Counted from the first letter of the stretch, positions 8,621 to 17,088 are shown. The stretch: 64,000 nucleotides of DNA from Bradyrhizobium sp. SZCCT0153 (GCF_018129995.1 NZ_JAFCKS010000002.1:124001-188000), one strand, 5' to 3'. A program made the numbers and translations. The notes: generated by a model from the sequence alone, not told the origin.

Positions 8621-9076
8621 CTAAGCCGCCTTCTTCTGCTCGATCTGCGGTGACGAGGCGCCCGCGATCGGGATCCGGCGCGGCTTCATCGCGTCCGGAA
8701 TCTCGCGCACGAGATCGATGATCAAGAGACCGTCCTGAAAGGCGGCCTGCTTGACCTGGACGTAGTCGGCGAGATTGAACACGCGGCGGAACGGGCGTGC
8801 CGCGATGCCCTGGTAGAGATATTCGCGCGCGGCGCCGTCGGGCTTCCTGCCCTCGACGGTGAGCGCGTTCTGTTCGGCGGTCACGATGATGTCGCTGGCG
8901 CCGAAGCCCGCCACCGCCAGCGTGATCCGGTAGTGGTCTTCGCCGGAGCGTTCGATGTTGTAGGGGGGATAGTTGTCCTCGCTCGCCTGGCGCAGCGTGC
9001 TGTCGACGAGGTCGGCCAGGTGGTCGAAGCCGATGGTGGAGCGCCACAGGGGCGCGAAGTCAAAATTGGTCCTCAT
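8621..9076 (-). CDS. Small heat shock protein, Hsp20 family
   Basis: A 151-residue ATP-independent holdase that binds unfolding proteins. The N-terminal arm (MRTNFDFAPLWRSTIGFDHLADLVD) is typical of rhizobial class A small heat shock proteins. The alpha-crystallin domain runs from about residue 37 (YPPYNIERSGEDHYRITLAVAGF) through EYLYQGIAARPFRRVFNLADYV to about 135, and the C-terminal extension holds the IPI motif (RRIPIAG) used for oligomerisation. The ATG at 9076 follows GGAGGACTTGGT. Upstream in-frame codons would put coding sequence through the RNA thermometer described next, which argues against them. Expression is expected to be heat-controlled at translation. Confidence 0.93.
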   Translation of the reverse strand: MRTNFDFAPLWRSTIGFDHLADLVDSTLRQASEDNYPPYNIERSGEDHYRITLAVAGFGASDIIVTAEQNALTVEGRKPDGAAREYLYQGIAARPFRRVFNLADYVQVKQAAFQDGLLIIDLVREIPDAMKPRRIPIAGASSPQIEQKKAA

Positions 9077-9183
9077 ACCAAGTCCTCCAAAGAGCAAGAT
9101 GGATACGAAGGAGCGCAAGACAGGGAATCGGAGCAGGTCCGAAGACCCCGGCCGGCGCCCGCGCCGGACCCGATCGGGCATCC
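9077..9183 (-). promoter_or_regulatory. ROSE-type RNA thermometer in the hsp20 leader
   Basis: The leader just before the hsp20 start carries the conserved 3' end of rhizobial ROSE elements: CGTATCCATCTTGCTC followed by TTTGGAGGACTTGGT. TTGCTC can pair with the GGAGGA ribosome site, and a G facing a G in the stem is the feature known to melt on heating. GC-rich helices further upstream (GTCCGGCGCGGGC, GCCGGCCGGGG) fit the remaining ROSE hairpins. The exact 5' end was not determined. Confidence 0.82.
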
Positions 9184-9322
9184 GGCACACCGCTCTCGCG
9201 GCGAAAGACGACTTAGAATGGCGCAAGGACGTTGCAAGAGGGGAACTCCAAAAAATTTTCAGCCAGCGCCGGCGCCGGTGGGCGACGCCCTCCAACGGGC
9301 CGGGGAGCGGCGAGGGGACGTC

Positions 9323-9350
9323 TTGACAAGGACGGCAGTCCGAATATTTT
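9323..9350 (+). promoter_or_regulatory. Sigma-70-type promoter for the 9.4-kb small genes
   Basis: TTGACA (9323-9328) and TATTTT (9345-9350) are separated by 16 bases, about 70 bases upstream of the ATG at 9419. The -35 is perfect. The region is divergent to hsp20. Confidence 0.6.
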
Positions 9351-9418
9351 TTACGCCGGAAGATTCCTCTTCCAACACGCTATTCGAAAAGGACTTTGAA
9401 AGACCGTCTGGAGTGACG

Positions 9419-9646
9419 ATGATGCTCGATCAAGATCTGGCCCGCATTCGCGCGCACCGAAACAATCTCTCCCGCTACCGGCGCTTGCTGAAGACCAAGC
9501 TGTCGGACATCGAACGCCAGTTCATCGAACGACGTCTCGCCGAGGAGCAGGCCGCGCTGGACGCTCTCGCCGCCGGTACCTTCCCACTCACATTCATCCT
9601 TCCGAACACGCCATCGGGCGCCGCTGCCACGGGAGCGGAACGATGA
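9419..9646 (+). CDS. Small helical hypothetical protein (75 aa)
   Basis: A small, highly charged protein of unknown function. After MMLDQDLARIRAHRNNLSRYRRLL the sequence is one long predicted amphipathic helix (residues about 3-50), followed by a Pro/Ala-rich tail. Small helical proteins of this look are frequent next to stress genes in rhizobia. GGAG lies 6 bases ahead of the ATG, and a good promoter sits at 9323. The stop overlaps the next start as ATGA, so the two small genes are translationally coupled. A start at the second ATG (9422) is equally possible. Confidence 0.65.
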   Translation: MMLDQDLARIRAHRNNLSRYRRLLKTKLSDIERQFIERRLAEEQAALDALAAGTFPLTFILPNTPSGAAATGAER

Positions 9647-9786
9647 GCAACGTCCGCGATCTCCTCATCCGGGGCAGCGGGAAGGTGATCTGGCACTATC
9701 GCCTGCTGCTGGCCGGCGCCAGGACCGAGAGCGAACGCAAACTCGAGCCGCGGCCTGACTGGAAGCTGCCGCGCGAAATCCCGTGA
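9643..9786 (+). CDS. Small hypothetical protein (47 aa), coupled to the preceding gene
   Basis: A 47-residue frame starting with ATG inside an ATGA overlap with the preceding gene. The protein (MSNVRDLLIRGSGKVIWHYR at its N-terminus) contains a short hydrophobic segment LLLAGA and ends in a basic, Trp-containing tail. I do not recognise it. The four-base overlap is the main argument that it is real; its small size keeps confidence moderate. Confidence 0.5.
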   Translation: MSNVRDLLIRGSGKVIWHYRLLLAGARTESERKLEPRPDWKLPREIP

Positions 9787-9801
9787 CCGGTTTCGGCTGC
9801 G

Positions 9802-11010
9802 CTAGTTCGATGCCAGCGCTTTCTTGGCGACTTCCGCCATCCAGCCGGAGGCGACGGGAAGGATTGCGTCGTTGAAATCGTAGCGCGGGCCGTGCAGCTC
9901 GGCGCCCTCGCGCAATTCGCCATTGCCGATCCAGACGAAGGCGCCCGGCCGCTGCTGAAGATAGTGGGCGAAATCCTCGCCGGCCATGCTGGGCGCGAGG
10001 TCGCGCCGCAGCTCGGCCTGGACCTTGTCCGCGGCGAGGCGCGCGAGACCCGCCTCGGTCGGCGCGTTGATCACGACGCCGACGCCCATGACGATCTCCG
10101 GCGTCACCTTGACGCCGAAGCTCGTGGCAATGCCGGCGCAGATCTGATCGATCCGCGCCAGGATGGTGTCCTTCACCGCATCGCGATGATACCGCAGCGT
10201 GCCGCCGATCGCGACGCGTCCGGCGATCTGGTTGCGCGCCGTGCCGCCCTCGAGCGTGCACAGCGAGAGCACGGCGGTGTCGAGCGGATCGACACTGCGC
10301 GACACGATCGATTGCAGCGCCACGATCAAATGGCCCGCCGCCATCACCGGATCGCGCGTCAGATGCGGCATGCCGGCGTGCCCGGCATGGCCCTCGATGG
10401 TGATGGTGATGCGCCCGCCGGAGGCCATGACGACGCCGTCATGCACCGCGATGGTGCCGGCGGCAAGGCCCGGCCAGTTGTGAAAGCCGAACACCCGCTG
10501 CATCGGAAAGCGCTCGAACAGCCCGGCGGCGACCATCGCGCGCGAGCCGCCAAAGCCTTCCTCGGCCGGCTGGAAGATGAAGTCGACCGTCCCGCTCCAG
10601 CTGGTGTCGGAGGCGAGTAGCGCGGCGGCGCCGAGCAGCGAGGCGGTGTGCCCGTCATGCCCGCAGGCATGCATCACGCCGGCAGTTGTCGAGGCGTAGG
10701 GCAGGCCCGTGTCCTCGGTGATCGGCAGCGCGTCCATGTCGGCGCGCAGGCCGACGCGGCTCTGCGCATGGCCGCGCGTCAAGGTCGCAACGATGCCGTG
10801 GCCGCCGATTCCGGCCTCGAAGGGAATGCCGAGCTCGGCGAGTTTTTCCCGCACGAAGGCGGAAGTGGCCTCTTCCTGCAGGGACAGCTCGGGATGCGCA
10901 TGCAAATGCCGGCGCCACGCGGTCAGTTTCTGGTGCAGCTCGGGTGTCAAGGTGGGTCTTTCGGATGATGACGGCTGCCGCCACCATAACCGATTATTCG
11001 CCCGCCGCAT
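9802..11010 (-). CDS. M20 family metallopeptidase / amidohydrolase
   Basis: A 402-residue zinc-dependent hydrolase of the aminoacylase-1/hippurate hydrolase group, which cleaves N-acyl amino acids or related amides. The metal-site motifs are present in order: RADMDALPI, GVMHACGHDGHTA, FQPAEEG and the late SMAGEDFA. The dimerisation domain sits between about residues 205 and 310. The cytosolic location follows from the lack of a signal peptide. The ATG at 11010 gives 20 residues more than family members usually have; a TTG at 10950 (just before TPELHQKLTAWRR) is an alternative start. It lies downstream of the enolase-superfamily gene on the same strand, a possible short operon. Confidence 0.88.
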   Translation of the reverse strand: MRRANNRLWWRQPSSSERPTLTPELHQKLTAWRRHLHAHPELSLQEEATSAFVREKLAELGIPFEAGIGGHGIVATLTRGHAQSRVGLRADMDALPITEDTGLPYASTTAGVMHACGHDGHTASLLGAAALLASDTSWSGTVDFIFQPAEEGFGGSRAMVAAGLFERFPMQRVFGFHNWPGLAAGTIAVHDGVVMASGGRITITIEGHAGHAGMPHLTRDPVMAAGHLIVALQSIVSRSVDPLDTAVLSLCTLEGGTARNQIAGRVAIGGTLRYHRDAVKDTILARIDQICAGIATSFGVKVTPEIVMGVGVVINAPTEAGLARLAADKVQAELRRDLAPSMAGEDFAHYLQQRPGAFVWIGNGELREGAELHGPRYDFNDAILPVASGWMAEVAKKALASN

Positions 11011-11049
11011 CCAGCGCGGGGGAATAGCTCGCGTGCAGCAACACGCGTA

Positions 11050-12138
11050 CTATGGCGCGAGCTTCGCCAGCCCGCTCCAGTCGAAACTGATGCCGTGGCC
11101 CGGCCGGTCCGGCGCGAGCGCCATGCCGTCCTGAAGCACCAGCGGGTGCTCGATATATTTGTCCAGCCCGAACCCGTGAGCTTCGAGGTATGACCGGTTC
11201 GGGCAGGCCGCGAGCAGGTGGACGGTGATGTCGTGCGCGCCGTGGCTGGTGACGGGCAGGTTGAATGCCTCGGCCAATCGCGCGATCTTCACGAAGGCAC
11301 TCACGCCGCCGCAATTGGTCACGTCGGGCTCGGGATAGGACACCGCCCCGGCGACGATGTAGTTCTTGAACTCCCACAGCGAGCGCAAATTCTCGCCCGC
11401 CGCGATCGGCACGCCGCCGGCTTGCATGATACGCGCGTGGCCCGCGACATCGTCGGGAATGATCGGCTCCTCGAGCCAGGTGAGGTCATGGGGGACGAAG
11501 GCGCGGGCGGCGCGGATCGCTTCCTCGACCGTCCATTTCATGTTGGCATCCGCCATCAGCGGAAAACCGTCGCCGAGATGCCTGCGCATCGCCGCGACCC
11601 GCGCGACGTCGGATTTGAGGTCGGGCCGGCCGACCTTCATCTTGATGGCGCGAAAGCCCTTGGCCAGATTGCCGTCGGTCTGCTTGAGCAGCGCCTCGAC
11701 GGAGAGATCGAGGTCGATGCCGCCGGCATAGCACGGCACACGCGCATCGAAGCCGCCGAGCAGCCGGAACAGCGGCAGCTTCGCGCGCCGCGCCTTCAAA
11801 TCCCACAGCGCGATGTCGAGCGCGGAGAGCGCCAGCACCGCCGGCCCGCCGCGCCCGCCATAATGCAGCGCCCACCAGACCTGATGCCAGATCGCTTCGG
11901 TGTCGTCGGCCTCGCGGCCCTCGACGAGCGGCGGGATCTCGCGCTTGAGGATGTCGGCGACGGCGCCACCATTGCGTCCGACCGTATAGGTGTAGCCGAC
12001 CCCTTCGGCGCCATCTGAATCGCGCACCCGGCAGGTGATCAGCTCGAACGCCGTGATCTCGCCATGGGTCGAGTCGGAGAGCGTGACGGGGAGGGGGATC
12101 CGGTAGAATCCGGACTCGATGGTTGAAATGCGCGGCAT
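11050..12138 (-). CDS. Mandelate racemase / muconate lactonizing enzyme family protein
   Basis: A 362-residue enolase-superfamily enzyme that abstracts a proton next to a carboxylate. The KxK base appears in AIKMKVG. The metal ligands lie in MADANMKW (Asp), WLEEPI (Glu) and IAAGENL (Glu), and the general base His lies in TSHGAHDI. This pattern points to the mandelate-racemase subgroup, which includes sugar-acid dehydratases; the substrate is not known. The start is supported by GGGAGGCC just upstream. A gap of about 40 bases separates it from the downstream M20 gene, so cotranscription is likely. The N-terminal capping domain and the barrel are complete. Confidence 0.88.
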   Translation of the reverse strand: MPRISTIESGFYRIPLPVTLSDSTHGEITAFELITCRVRDSDGAEGVGYTYTVGRNGGAVADILKREIPPLVEGREADDTEAIWHQVWWALHYGGRGGPAVLALSALDIALWDLKARRAKLPLFRLLGGFDARVPCYAGGIDLDLSVEALLKQTDGNLAKGFRAIKMKVGRPDLKSDVARVAAMRRHLGDGFPLMADANMKWTVEEAIRAARAFVPHDLTWLEEPIIPDDVAGHARIMQAGGVPIAAGENLRSLWEFKNYIVAGAVSYPEPDVTNCGGVSAFVKIARLAEAFNLPVTSHGAHDITVHLLAACPNRSYLEAHGFGLDKYIEHPLVLQDGMALAPDRPGHGISFDWSGLAKLAP

Positions 12139-12256
12139 TGGGCCTCCCTGCGTTTTCTTTGCAGGCTAGGCCGGCAGGCACCGCCAGGCAATGCAGTCGT
12201 GGTGAAAATCCTGGCGCACCTTGCGAGGGCCCCCGGCGTCGGTCGAGGCTAGCGGG

Positions 12257-12270
12257 TTGATGTAGATCAA
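12257..12270. promoter_or_regulatory. FixK/FNR box
   Basis: TTGAT-GTAG-ATCAA is a perfect 14-base FNR/FixK palindrome. Its centre is about 66 bases upstream of the ATG at 12330, a good distance for a class II activated promoter with a short leader. Its target is most likely the small + strand gene. Confidence 0.78.
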
Positions 12271-12329
12271 GGAGGACCATCGCCGGGGTGGAGACATGCC
12301 GTACGGCTTTCGATCAGAAGGAGCACCCG

Positions 12330-12593
12330 ATGTGGATCCTGATGTATGTATTCTCCTACTCCGTCAGTCCGGCCGCCACGAATGACAGGGCCGAATGGAG
12401 ACTGCTTCCGAATGTCGTATTCCAGGAGTTCTCCAACGAAAAGCGATGCAAGACGGCCAAATCGAAACTCGAGGACAGCTTGAAGGATGCCGGCGCGAGG
12501 TTGAGAAGCGGCCTGGAGGATTTGAAGGCTCTGGGCAAGGCCGACCCGGCGCAGATTATCATCGCTTTCAATGTGGAATGCGTCCCGAAATGA
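12330..12593 (+). CDS. Small hypothetical protein (87 aa), probably FixK-controlled
   Basis: An 87-residue protein of unknown function. The ATG at 12330 is chosen over an upstream GTG because AAGGAGCACCCG stands directly before it. The first residues (MWILMYVFSYSVSPAA) resemble a short hydrophobic or signal-like segment. The rest is polar and helical, with two Cys (CKTAK near 45, ECVPK at the end) that could form a disulfide if the protein is exported. The perfect FixK box upstream suggests induction under low oxygen, which is inference. It converges on a hydrolase gene that also has a FixK box. Confidence 0.65.
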   Translation: MWILMYVFSYSVSPAATNDRAEWRLLPNVVFQEFSNEKRCKTAKSKLEDSLKDAGARLRSGLEDLKALGKADPAQIIIAFNVECVPK

Positions 12594-12637
12594 GTCGCGT
12601 GTCGACTGACCGCTTGCAGATGCAAGCCTGAGCCGGG

Positions 12638-13759
12638 CTACTGTGACGCCGCCCCCGCCGCCGGCCGCCGCGAAGCGTCCTCGGCCAGCTGCTGACCCTG
12701 GGCGAGCCTGCGCTCGATCAAGCCCATGACGGTGCTCGCGTCTTCGAATGCGCGCGAATGCGCCTGTCCCTGCAGGCGGGTGATGTCGAACACCAGAATA
12801 TTGGCCCGCGCCAGCTCGCCCTTGTAAGGCTCTTCTTCGGGATTGACATCGCCGAGCCGGGCGAGGCCGCCCGCGATCGACTTCGACAGTTTCAGCGCGC
12901 CGTCATCCTGCGACAGGAACAGCGCGAAGCGCGGCCGCGACGTCCCCATGCCCTGCATCTGTTCGCGAAACGCCGCGAACGCGACGTCGGGGGCCACCAT
13001 CGCCACGTTCTTGATCTTGCCGCCGATCTTCCCGGTCCGTCGTGCCCTGGCCTGGAGCGCATCCAGCGTGATCAGGCAGCCCATGGAATGGCAGAGCACG
13101 GTGATCTCGCGGATTGCGGGATTGAGTGCGACCTGGTCGATCAGCCCGTCGAGCGATCCGGCGGAGTCGCGGGCGACCTCGCCGTCGCGCTCGTAGGCGC
13201 GCAGTCCGACCAGACCTTGCGAGGGCCACGAGAACAGGATCGGAATCACTGGGGCCTTCGAGTCCTGGACGATCTGTGCGAAGCGATAGACCGCATCGTC
13301 GAAGCGGTTGTTGAAGCCGTGGATGAAGATCATCGCCTTGCTGCGGCGGGTCGTCCTGGCGACGCTGTTGACGGTGGTGTTGAAGGCGACCTTGTCGAGG
13401 TAGTCGGCCGACACCGTGACGAACTCGCGGCGCGGATCGCCGGGCGGCACCACCGGCCACTGGATCGCTCCGACCACACGGGCCTCGTCAGGCGGAATCG
13501 AGACCGAGACCATCGCGTAGGACATCGCGGCCGCGCGCTCGCGGCTGAACATGTCGCCGGTGTCGGTGGCTGCGCGCTCGCGAGTCGTCGCGACAAGGAC
13601 CGGGACACGCGAGGTGCTCTCCGCGGCCTCGACCGGAACGAGCACGCCCTGCAAGGGCCGTCCCGCACAGGAGGCGCAAGCCAGAGACAGGATCAAGGCG
13701 GCTGTCACACGCCGGCAATTGCGGAAGGTGGCCTGGGAACTCATGCTGCGGCGAAGCAT
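12638..13759 (-). CDS. Alpha/beta hydrolase of the DUF900 type, lipoprotein-like
   Basis: A 373-residue predicted exported hydrolase. A basic N-terminus and hydrophobic core (RRVTAALILSLACASC) look like a lipoprotein or Sec signal, although the lipobox is imperfect. The hydrolase core has a strand-turn IFIHGFNNRFDDAVYRFAQI, the usual start of DUF900 proteins, SWPSQG, and the nucleophile elbow CHSMGC (Ser as nucleophile), with a late Asp in MVAPDV. The tail is Ala-rich. The substrate is unknown. A start at 13744 (MSSQAT) is an alternative and fits better with the position of the FixK box. The gene converges on the small gene at 12330. Confidence 0.82.
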   Translation of the reverse strand: MLRRSMSSQATFRNCRRVTAALILSLACASCAGRPLQGVLVPVEAAESTSRVPVLVATTRERAATDTGDMFSRERAAAMSYAMVSVSIPPDEARVVGAIQWPVVPPGDPRREFVTVSADYLDKVAFNTTVNSVARTTRRSKAMIFIHGFNNRFDDAVYRFAQIVQDSKAPVIPILFSWPSQGLVGLRAYERDGEVARDSAGSLDGLIDQVALNPAIREITVLCHSMGCLITLDALQARARRTGKIGGKIKNVAMVAPDVAFAAFREQMQGMGTSRPRFALFLSQDDGALKLSKSIAGGLARLGDVNPEEEPYKGELARANILVFDITRLQGQAHSRAFEDASTVMGLIERRLAQGQQLAEDASRRPAAGAASQ

Positions 13760-13783
13760 GGCAACGGTTCCGTGCCTCGACGC

Positions 13784-13797
13784 TTGATTTAGATCAA
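13784..13797. promoter_or_regulatory. FixK/FNR box
   Basis: TTGAT-TTAG-ATCAA is a second perfect palindrome, 25 bases ahead of the DUF900 hydrolase ATG at 13759 and about 40 ahead of the alternative ATG at 13744. The closeness favours the later start if the box activates transcription. Confidence 0.75.
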
Positions 13798-13831
13798 GCG
13801 TAGCAGGCCGGTGGTGTTTTGGCTGGGCAGC

Positions 13832-15025
13832 TCACCGCATCGTCGCAAGCTGCACGGCCAGCGCACACGCCCGGTCGTATTCGTCGAGATTGATCCATTC
13901 GTCGATGGTGTGCGCCTCGTTCTGGCCCGCGCCGAAGGTGACGGTCGGGACGCCGTGGCGCACCATCCAGTTGGCATCGAGGCCGCCATTGGCGGCGCGC
14001 ACGTTCGGGGTTCCGCCAACGGCAGAGACCGCCTCGATCGCGCGTTTCACGACGGGGAGGGTCTCCTTCATCCGAAACGGATAATAGTCGGTCTCGGCCT
14101 TGAACTTGACCTTGCCGGATTTGCCTTGCGCGTTGGTGACTTTCTTGGCCGCCTTCTCGAACGCGGCCTTGTAGGCTTTGGTGATTTCCTTGAAGAACTT
14201 TCCGTCATGACTGCGGCTCTCGCCGCGCACATGCACGTAGTCGGTGACGACATTGGTGGCGTCGCCCGCGGGCCGGCCCTCGCCGCCGGTGACGGGACCG
14301 ACATTGCTGGTGCCTTGCTGCTTGCCCTTCACCACCTTGCCGAACCAGCCGCCGGCCTTCACCTCGGCGAGCGCGAGCGCCATGATCATGGTGGAGGAGA
14401 TGCCGCGCTCTGGTGCGACGCCGGCATGCGAAGCGCGGCCGAATATCTCGACGTTCCAGCGGTCCGCGCCGACGGCGCCGATCACGACGTTGGAGGCCGA
14501 GCCGCCGTCATAGTTGAACGCCATCACCGGCGAGCCGAGCTCGTCCAGCTTGACGTGGCGCGCGCCGTAGAGCCCGCTCTCCTCGCGCACGCAGAACAGC
14601 AGCGTGATCGGCGGATGATCGAGCTTCTGCTTGGCGAGCTCGGCGGCCAGCGTCACCAGCACGCCGCAGCCGCAGCGATTGTCGCCGCCGAGTGCGGTCC
14701 TGGCCTCGTTGACGATCTTGCGGCCGGATTTCTTCGGCTTGGCGCCGGCGCACAGCGGCACGGTGTCCATGTGGGTCATGAACATGATGCGCGGCTGGTT
14801 GTGCAGCGCGCCGCGGCCGGGCAGGTCGACGATCAGGTTGCCGGTCTCGGTCGGCACCGGAATGCGGGTATTGGCGTCGTCGAGCCGGATCGCCTTGGCC
14901 GGCACGCCGCTCTCCTTCAGCGCGGTGGTGAGCTCACGCCCGATCGCCGCCTCCTGTCCGGTGACGCCCTCGATCGCGAGGAAGCGCATGAGGCGGTCGG
15001 TGGCGGCTTTGGTGTCGACAGGCAT
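13832..15025 (-). CDS. M20/M28-type metallopeptidase, tripeptidase T-like
   Basis: A 397-residue zinc peptidase resembling peptidase T and related aminopeptidases. The metal site is seen in FMTHMDTVP (His, Asp), ALGGDNRCG (bridging Asp), VREESGLYGA (catalytic Glu-Glu) and AFNYDGG (Asp), with a terminal His in FGAGQNEAHT. The insert with GRASHAGVAPERG is the dimerisation/lid part. It is probably cytosolic and cleaves short peptides. ATG at 15025 is preferred to the one at 15034 because AAGGGA directly abuts the latter but sits 9 bases from the former. A FixK box lies just downstream but points at the neighbouring gene. Confidence 0.85.
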   Translation of the reverse strand: MPVDTKAATDRLMRFLAIEGVTGQEAAIGRELTTALKESGVPAKAIRLDDANTRIPVPTETGNLIVDLPGRGALHNQPRIMFMTHMDTVPLCAGAKPKKSGRKIVNEARTALGGDNRCGCGVLVTLAAELAKQKLDHPPITLLFCVREESGLYGARHVKLDELGSPVMAFNYDGGSASNVVIGAVGADRWNVEIFGRASHAGVAPERGISSTMIMALALAEVKAGGWFGKVVKGKQQGTSNVGPVTGGEGRPAGDATNVVTDYVHVRGESRSHDGKFFKEITKAYKAAFEKAAKKVTNAQGKSGKVKFKAETDYYPFRMKETLPVVKRAIEAVSAVGGTPNVRAANGGLDANWMVRHGVPTVTFGAGQNEAHTIDEWINLDEYDRACALAVQLATMR

Positions 15026-15111
15026 GGAGTTCATTCCCTTGATGCAATGTGCGCATCAGCATCCCCTGAGGCGCGCCGTTGTGCAAGGGCCTGAAACGGT
15101 GCGGCGAGCTT

Positions 15112-15148
15112 GCAGGATGGGTAGAGCGCGAAGCGAAAGCCATCCTGC
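15112..15148. repeat. Dispersed palindromic repeat (GCAGGATGG type)
   Basis: GCAGGATGG and CCATCCTGC form a 9-bp inverted repeat around GTAGAGCGCGAAGCGAAAG. A partial copy (CTACCCATCCTGCGA) occurs near 15827-15841, on the other side of the membrane-protein gene. This is a known style of rhizobial intergenic repeat. Confidence 0.6.
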
Positions 15149-15157
15149 GTGCTGGCG

Positions 15158-15622
15158 TCACATCGACCGCATCACGTATCCGCCGGCTGCCAGGGCGCAC
15201 ACAAGGGCGAGCCCAATCAGAAATGCTTCCTGCCCGGTGCAGTAACGCGTATGGACGCCCGATTTGCCCATTATAGGAGTCCGTCGACCCTGCTCGCGTT
15301 CCTTCTTGCTGAACAATCGATAGTGCCCGATCATGCAGATGGGATGGAAAGCAAGCAGAACGGCAGCGACCGTGAACACGAGAATCGAGGTGTTGTCGTA
15401 TTTTTGATGGTGGGCTAGAGGCAATACGACGCAGAATACGACCACGATCAGCATCATCAGGATATTGATGATATCCGGAACGGGAAACCACGTTTGGTTG
15501 TTGTTGTCTCCCACGTCGATCTCGCGTTTGATGCGCAGCTGGAACAAGGCAAATTGCGCCGCAAGAGTGACCGATATCAGCGTGTTGAGATTGAGCAGGC
15601 TCGAGTCCGTGTTCGGGGCCAT
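15158..15622 (-). CDS. Hypothetical membrane protein (four predicted TM segments)
   Basis: A 154-residue membrane protein of unknown function. Hydrophobic segments appear at about 12-26 (LISVTLAAQFALFQL), 50-68 (INILMMLIVVVFCVVLPLA), 79-97 (ILVFTVAAVLLAFHP) and 133-150 (AFLIGLALVCALAAGG). They are joined by polar loops rich in Asn and Lys/Arg, including SKKEREQGRR. The start follows GCGAGGATGG. The gene sits alone between a peptidase gene and an MFS gene, flanked by repeat copies. Its somewhat lower GC content than its neighbours could indicate a separate history. Confidence 0.65.
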   Translation of the reverse strand: MAPNTDSSLLNLNTLISVTLAAQFALFQLRIKREIDVGDNNNQTWFPVPDIINILMMLIVVVFCVVLPLAHHQKYDNTSILVFTVAAVLLAFHPICMIGHYRLFSKKEREQGRRTPIMGKSGVHTRYCTGQEAFLIGLALVCALAAGGYVMRSM

Positions 15623-15843
15623 GGGACCATCCTCGCGAAAGGTTTGCCGCACCAGCGGGGGACCGTCGAAAGCCGAGCCAGTCGACGCTGGGTACGGGCG
15701 ATGAAGATGCACTTTGCGAGAAAAGAAACTAGCGCGTGCATAATGGAGGTCTTGTGAAATGGCTCACAATCCCTTCCGGACGCGCCGCCATTTCGTTCGC
15801 ATGCCGCACGCGCGCTGATGATGGCTCTACCCATCCTGCGAGG

Positions 15844-17088
15844 TCAGACGCTCCGCGTGTATGCCATGAAGACCAGCGCGCCCAGAAGGAGCGCCCCCGC
15901 CATGAACAGCAACACCGCCGGCAGCCCGGCCAACGCGGCTACCGCGCCGGTGACCGATTGCATCAGCGCCGCGCCGAGGAAGAAGGCGAGGTTGATCGCC
16001 GCGAGCGCCTTGCCCGCCATCTGCGCGTCGACCAGCTGCCGCGACATGCCGAACAGCAGCGGCTGGGCGGAGGTGGCAAGGCCGATCAGCACGAACAGCA
16101 CCAGGTCATATTGCGGCGGCATCACGGGCACGCCGAACAGCGCAGAGACCGCATAATGCGGCGCGCCCAGCGCCATCAACGCCAGCAGCAGCGCCCCGAT
16201 CAGATGCGTGCCCGCCACCAGCTCGCGGCGACGACCGAGCCTGCGATCGATCATGCCGATGCACAGGGGCCCCGCGATCATCGCCAGCGTGAACGCGCCG
16301 AGCTGGTTGCCGGCCTCGACCCGCGACAATCCCTTGATGTCCATCAGCCACGGCCCGCCCCACAGGCCGCGCAGCACCAGCGAGGTCGCCAGCGACACCA
16401 GCGCCAGCGCGATCAGGCCGCGCAGCGGTCGTGAGAAGCCCAGCCGCAGCACCTCGATCATCTGCGACAGCGGCGAGGAATCGTCCTTGTGCTCGGCTGG
16501 CTGTCTCGGCACCAGCAGGAACACCGCAAGCGCGACGAAGACGCCGCCGAGCGCCGAGATCCAGAACCCGGCACGCCAGCCGTAATGATCGACCACGAAG
16601 GCGAGCGGGCTCGACGACAGCAGCATGCCGATATTGCCGATCGAGAGGATCGCGCCCGACCACAGGCCGAACCGGGCCGCAGACAATTGCTTGGCCGCCA
16701 GCGTCATCGGACACATCAGCATGCCCGAGGTCGCGATGCCCAGCAGCACCTGCCCGACCGCGAAGCTTTCGGGCCCGGTCGCGAACCCCGACGCGATGGC
16801 GCCGACCACGGTTCCCGCGAGCAGGCTCAGCGATACCGGCCGCACGCCGAAACGGTCCATCGCGGCACCGACCGGGATCTGCGCCGCGGCAAAAGCAAAG
16901 GGATAGACCGAGGTGAGGCTCGCCAGCGCCTGCGGCTCCATGTGGAAATCCGCCGCCATCAGGTCGAGGCTGACAGCCGGAATGGTGCGCAGCAGGGTCG
17001 AGAGCATGTGCCCACAGGCCAGCGCAAGCAGCGCAAGGATCAGCGCGCGGGTGGCGCCTCCCGCGTCGTCAGTGGCTGCGGTCTCCAT
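15844..17088 (-). CDS. MFS transporter
   Basis: A 414-residue major facilitator with about 12 predicted membrane helices. The MFS signature between helices 2 and 3 appears as GAAMDRFGVRPVSL, and the matching half-repeat appears as GMIDRRLGRRRELVAG. A polar loop (VPRQPAEHKDDSSP) separates the two halves. The substrate is unknown; the overall look (LRTIPAVSLDLMAADFHMEPQ) fits drug or metabolite transporters of the NarK/cyanate-permease side. The ATG at 17088 is chosen because the fold starts shortly after; an ATG at 17127 would add 13 residues. A 9-base repeat fragment lies just beyond the stop. Confidence 0.85.
   Translation of the reverse strand: METAATDDAGGATRALILALLALACGHMLSTLLRTIPAVSLDLMAADFHMEPQALASLTSVYPFAFAAAQIPVGAAMDRFGVRPVSLSLLAGTVVGAIASGFATGPESFAVGQVLLGIATSGMLMCPMTLAAKQLSAARFGLWSGAILSIGNIGMLLSSSPLAFVVDHYGWRAGFWISALGGVFVALAVFLLVPRQPAEHKDDSSPLSQMIEVLRLGFSRPLRGLIALALVSLATSLVLRGLWGGPWLMDIKGLSRVEAGNQLGAFTLAMIAGPLCIGMIDRRLGRRRELVAGTHLIGALLLALMALGAPHYAVSALFGVPVMPPQYDLVLFVLIGLATSAQPLLFGMSRQLVDAQMAGKALAAINLAFFLGAALMQSVTGAVAALAGLPAVLLFMAGALLLGALVFMAYTRSV

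Noticed and set aside
9211..9240. Possible RpoH or sigma-70 promoter of hsp20 (CTTGCAA ... CCATTCTAAG)
   Set aside because: Spacing and -10 match neither consensus well enough to place it.
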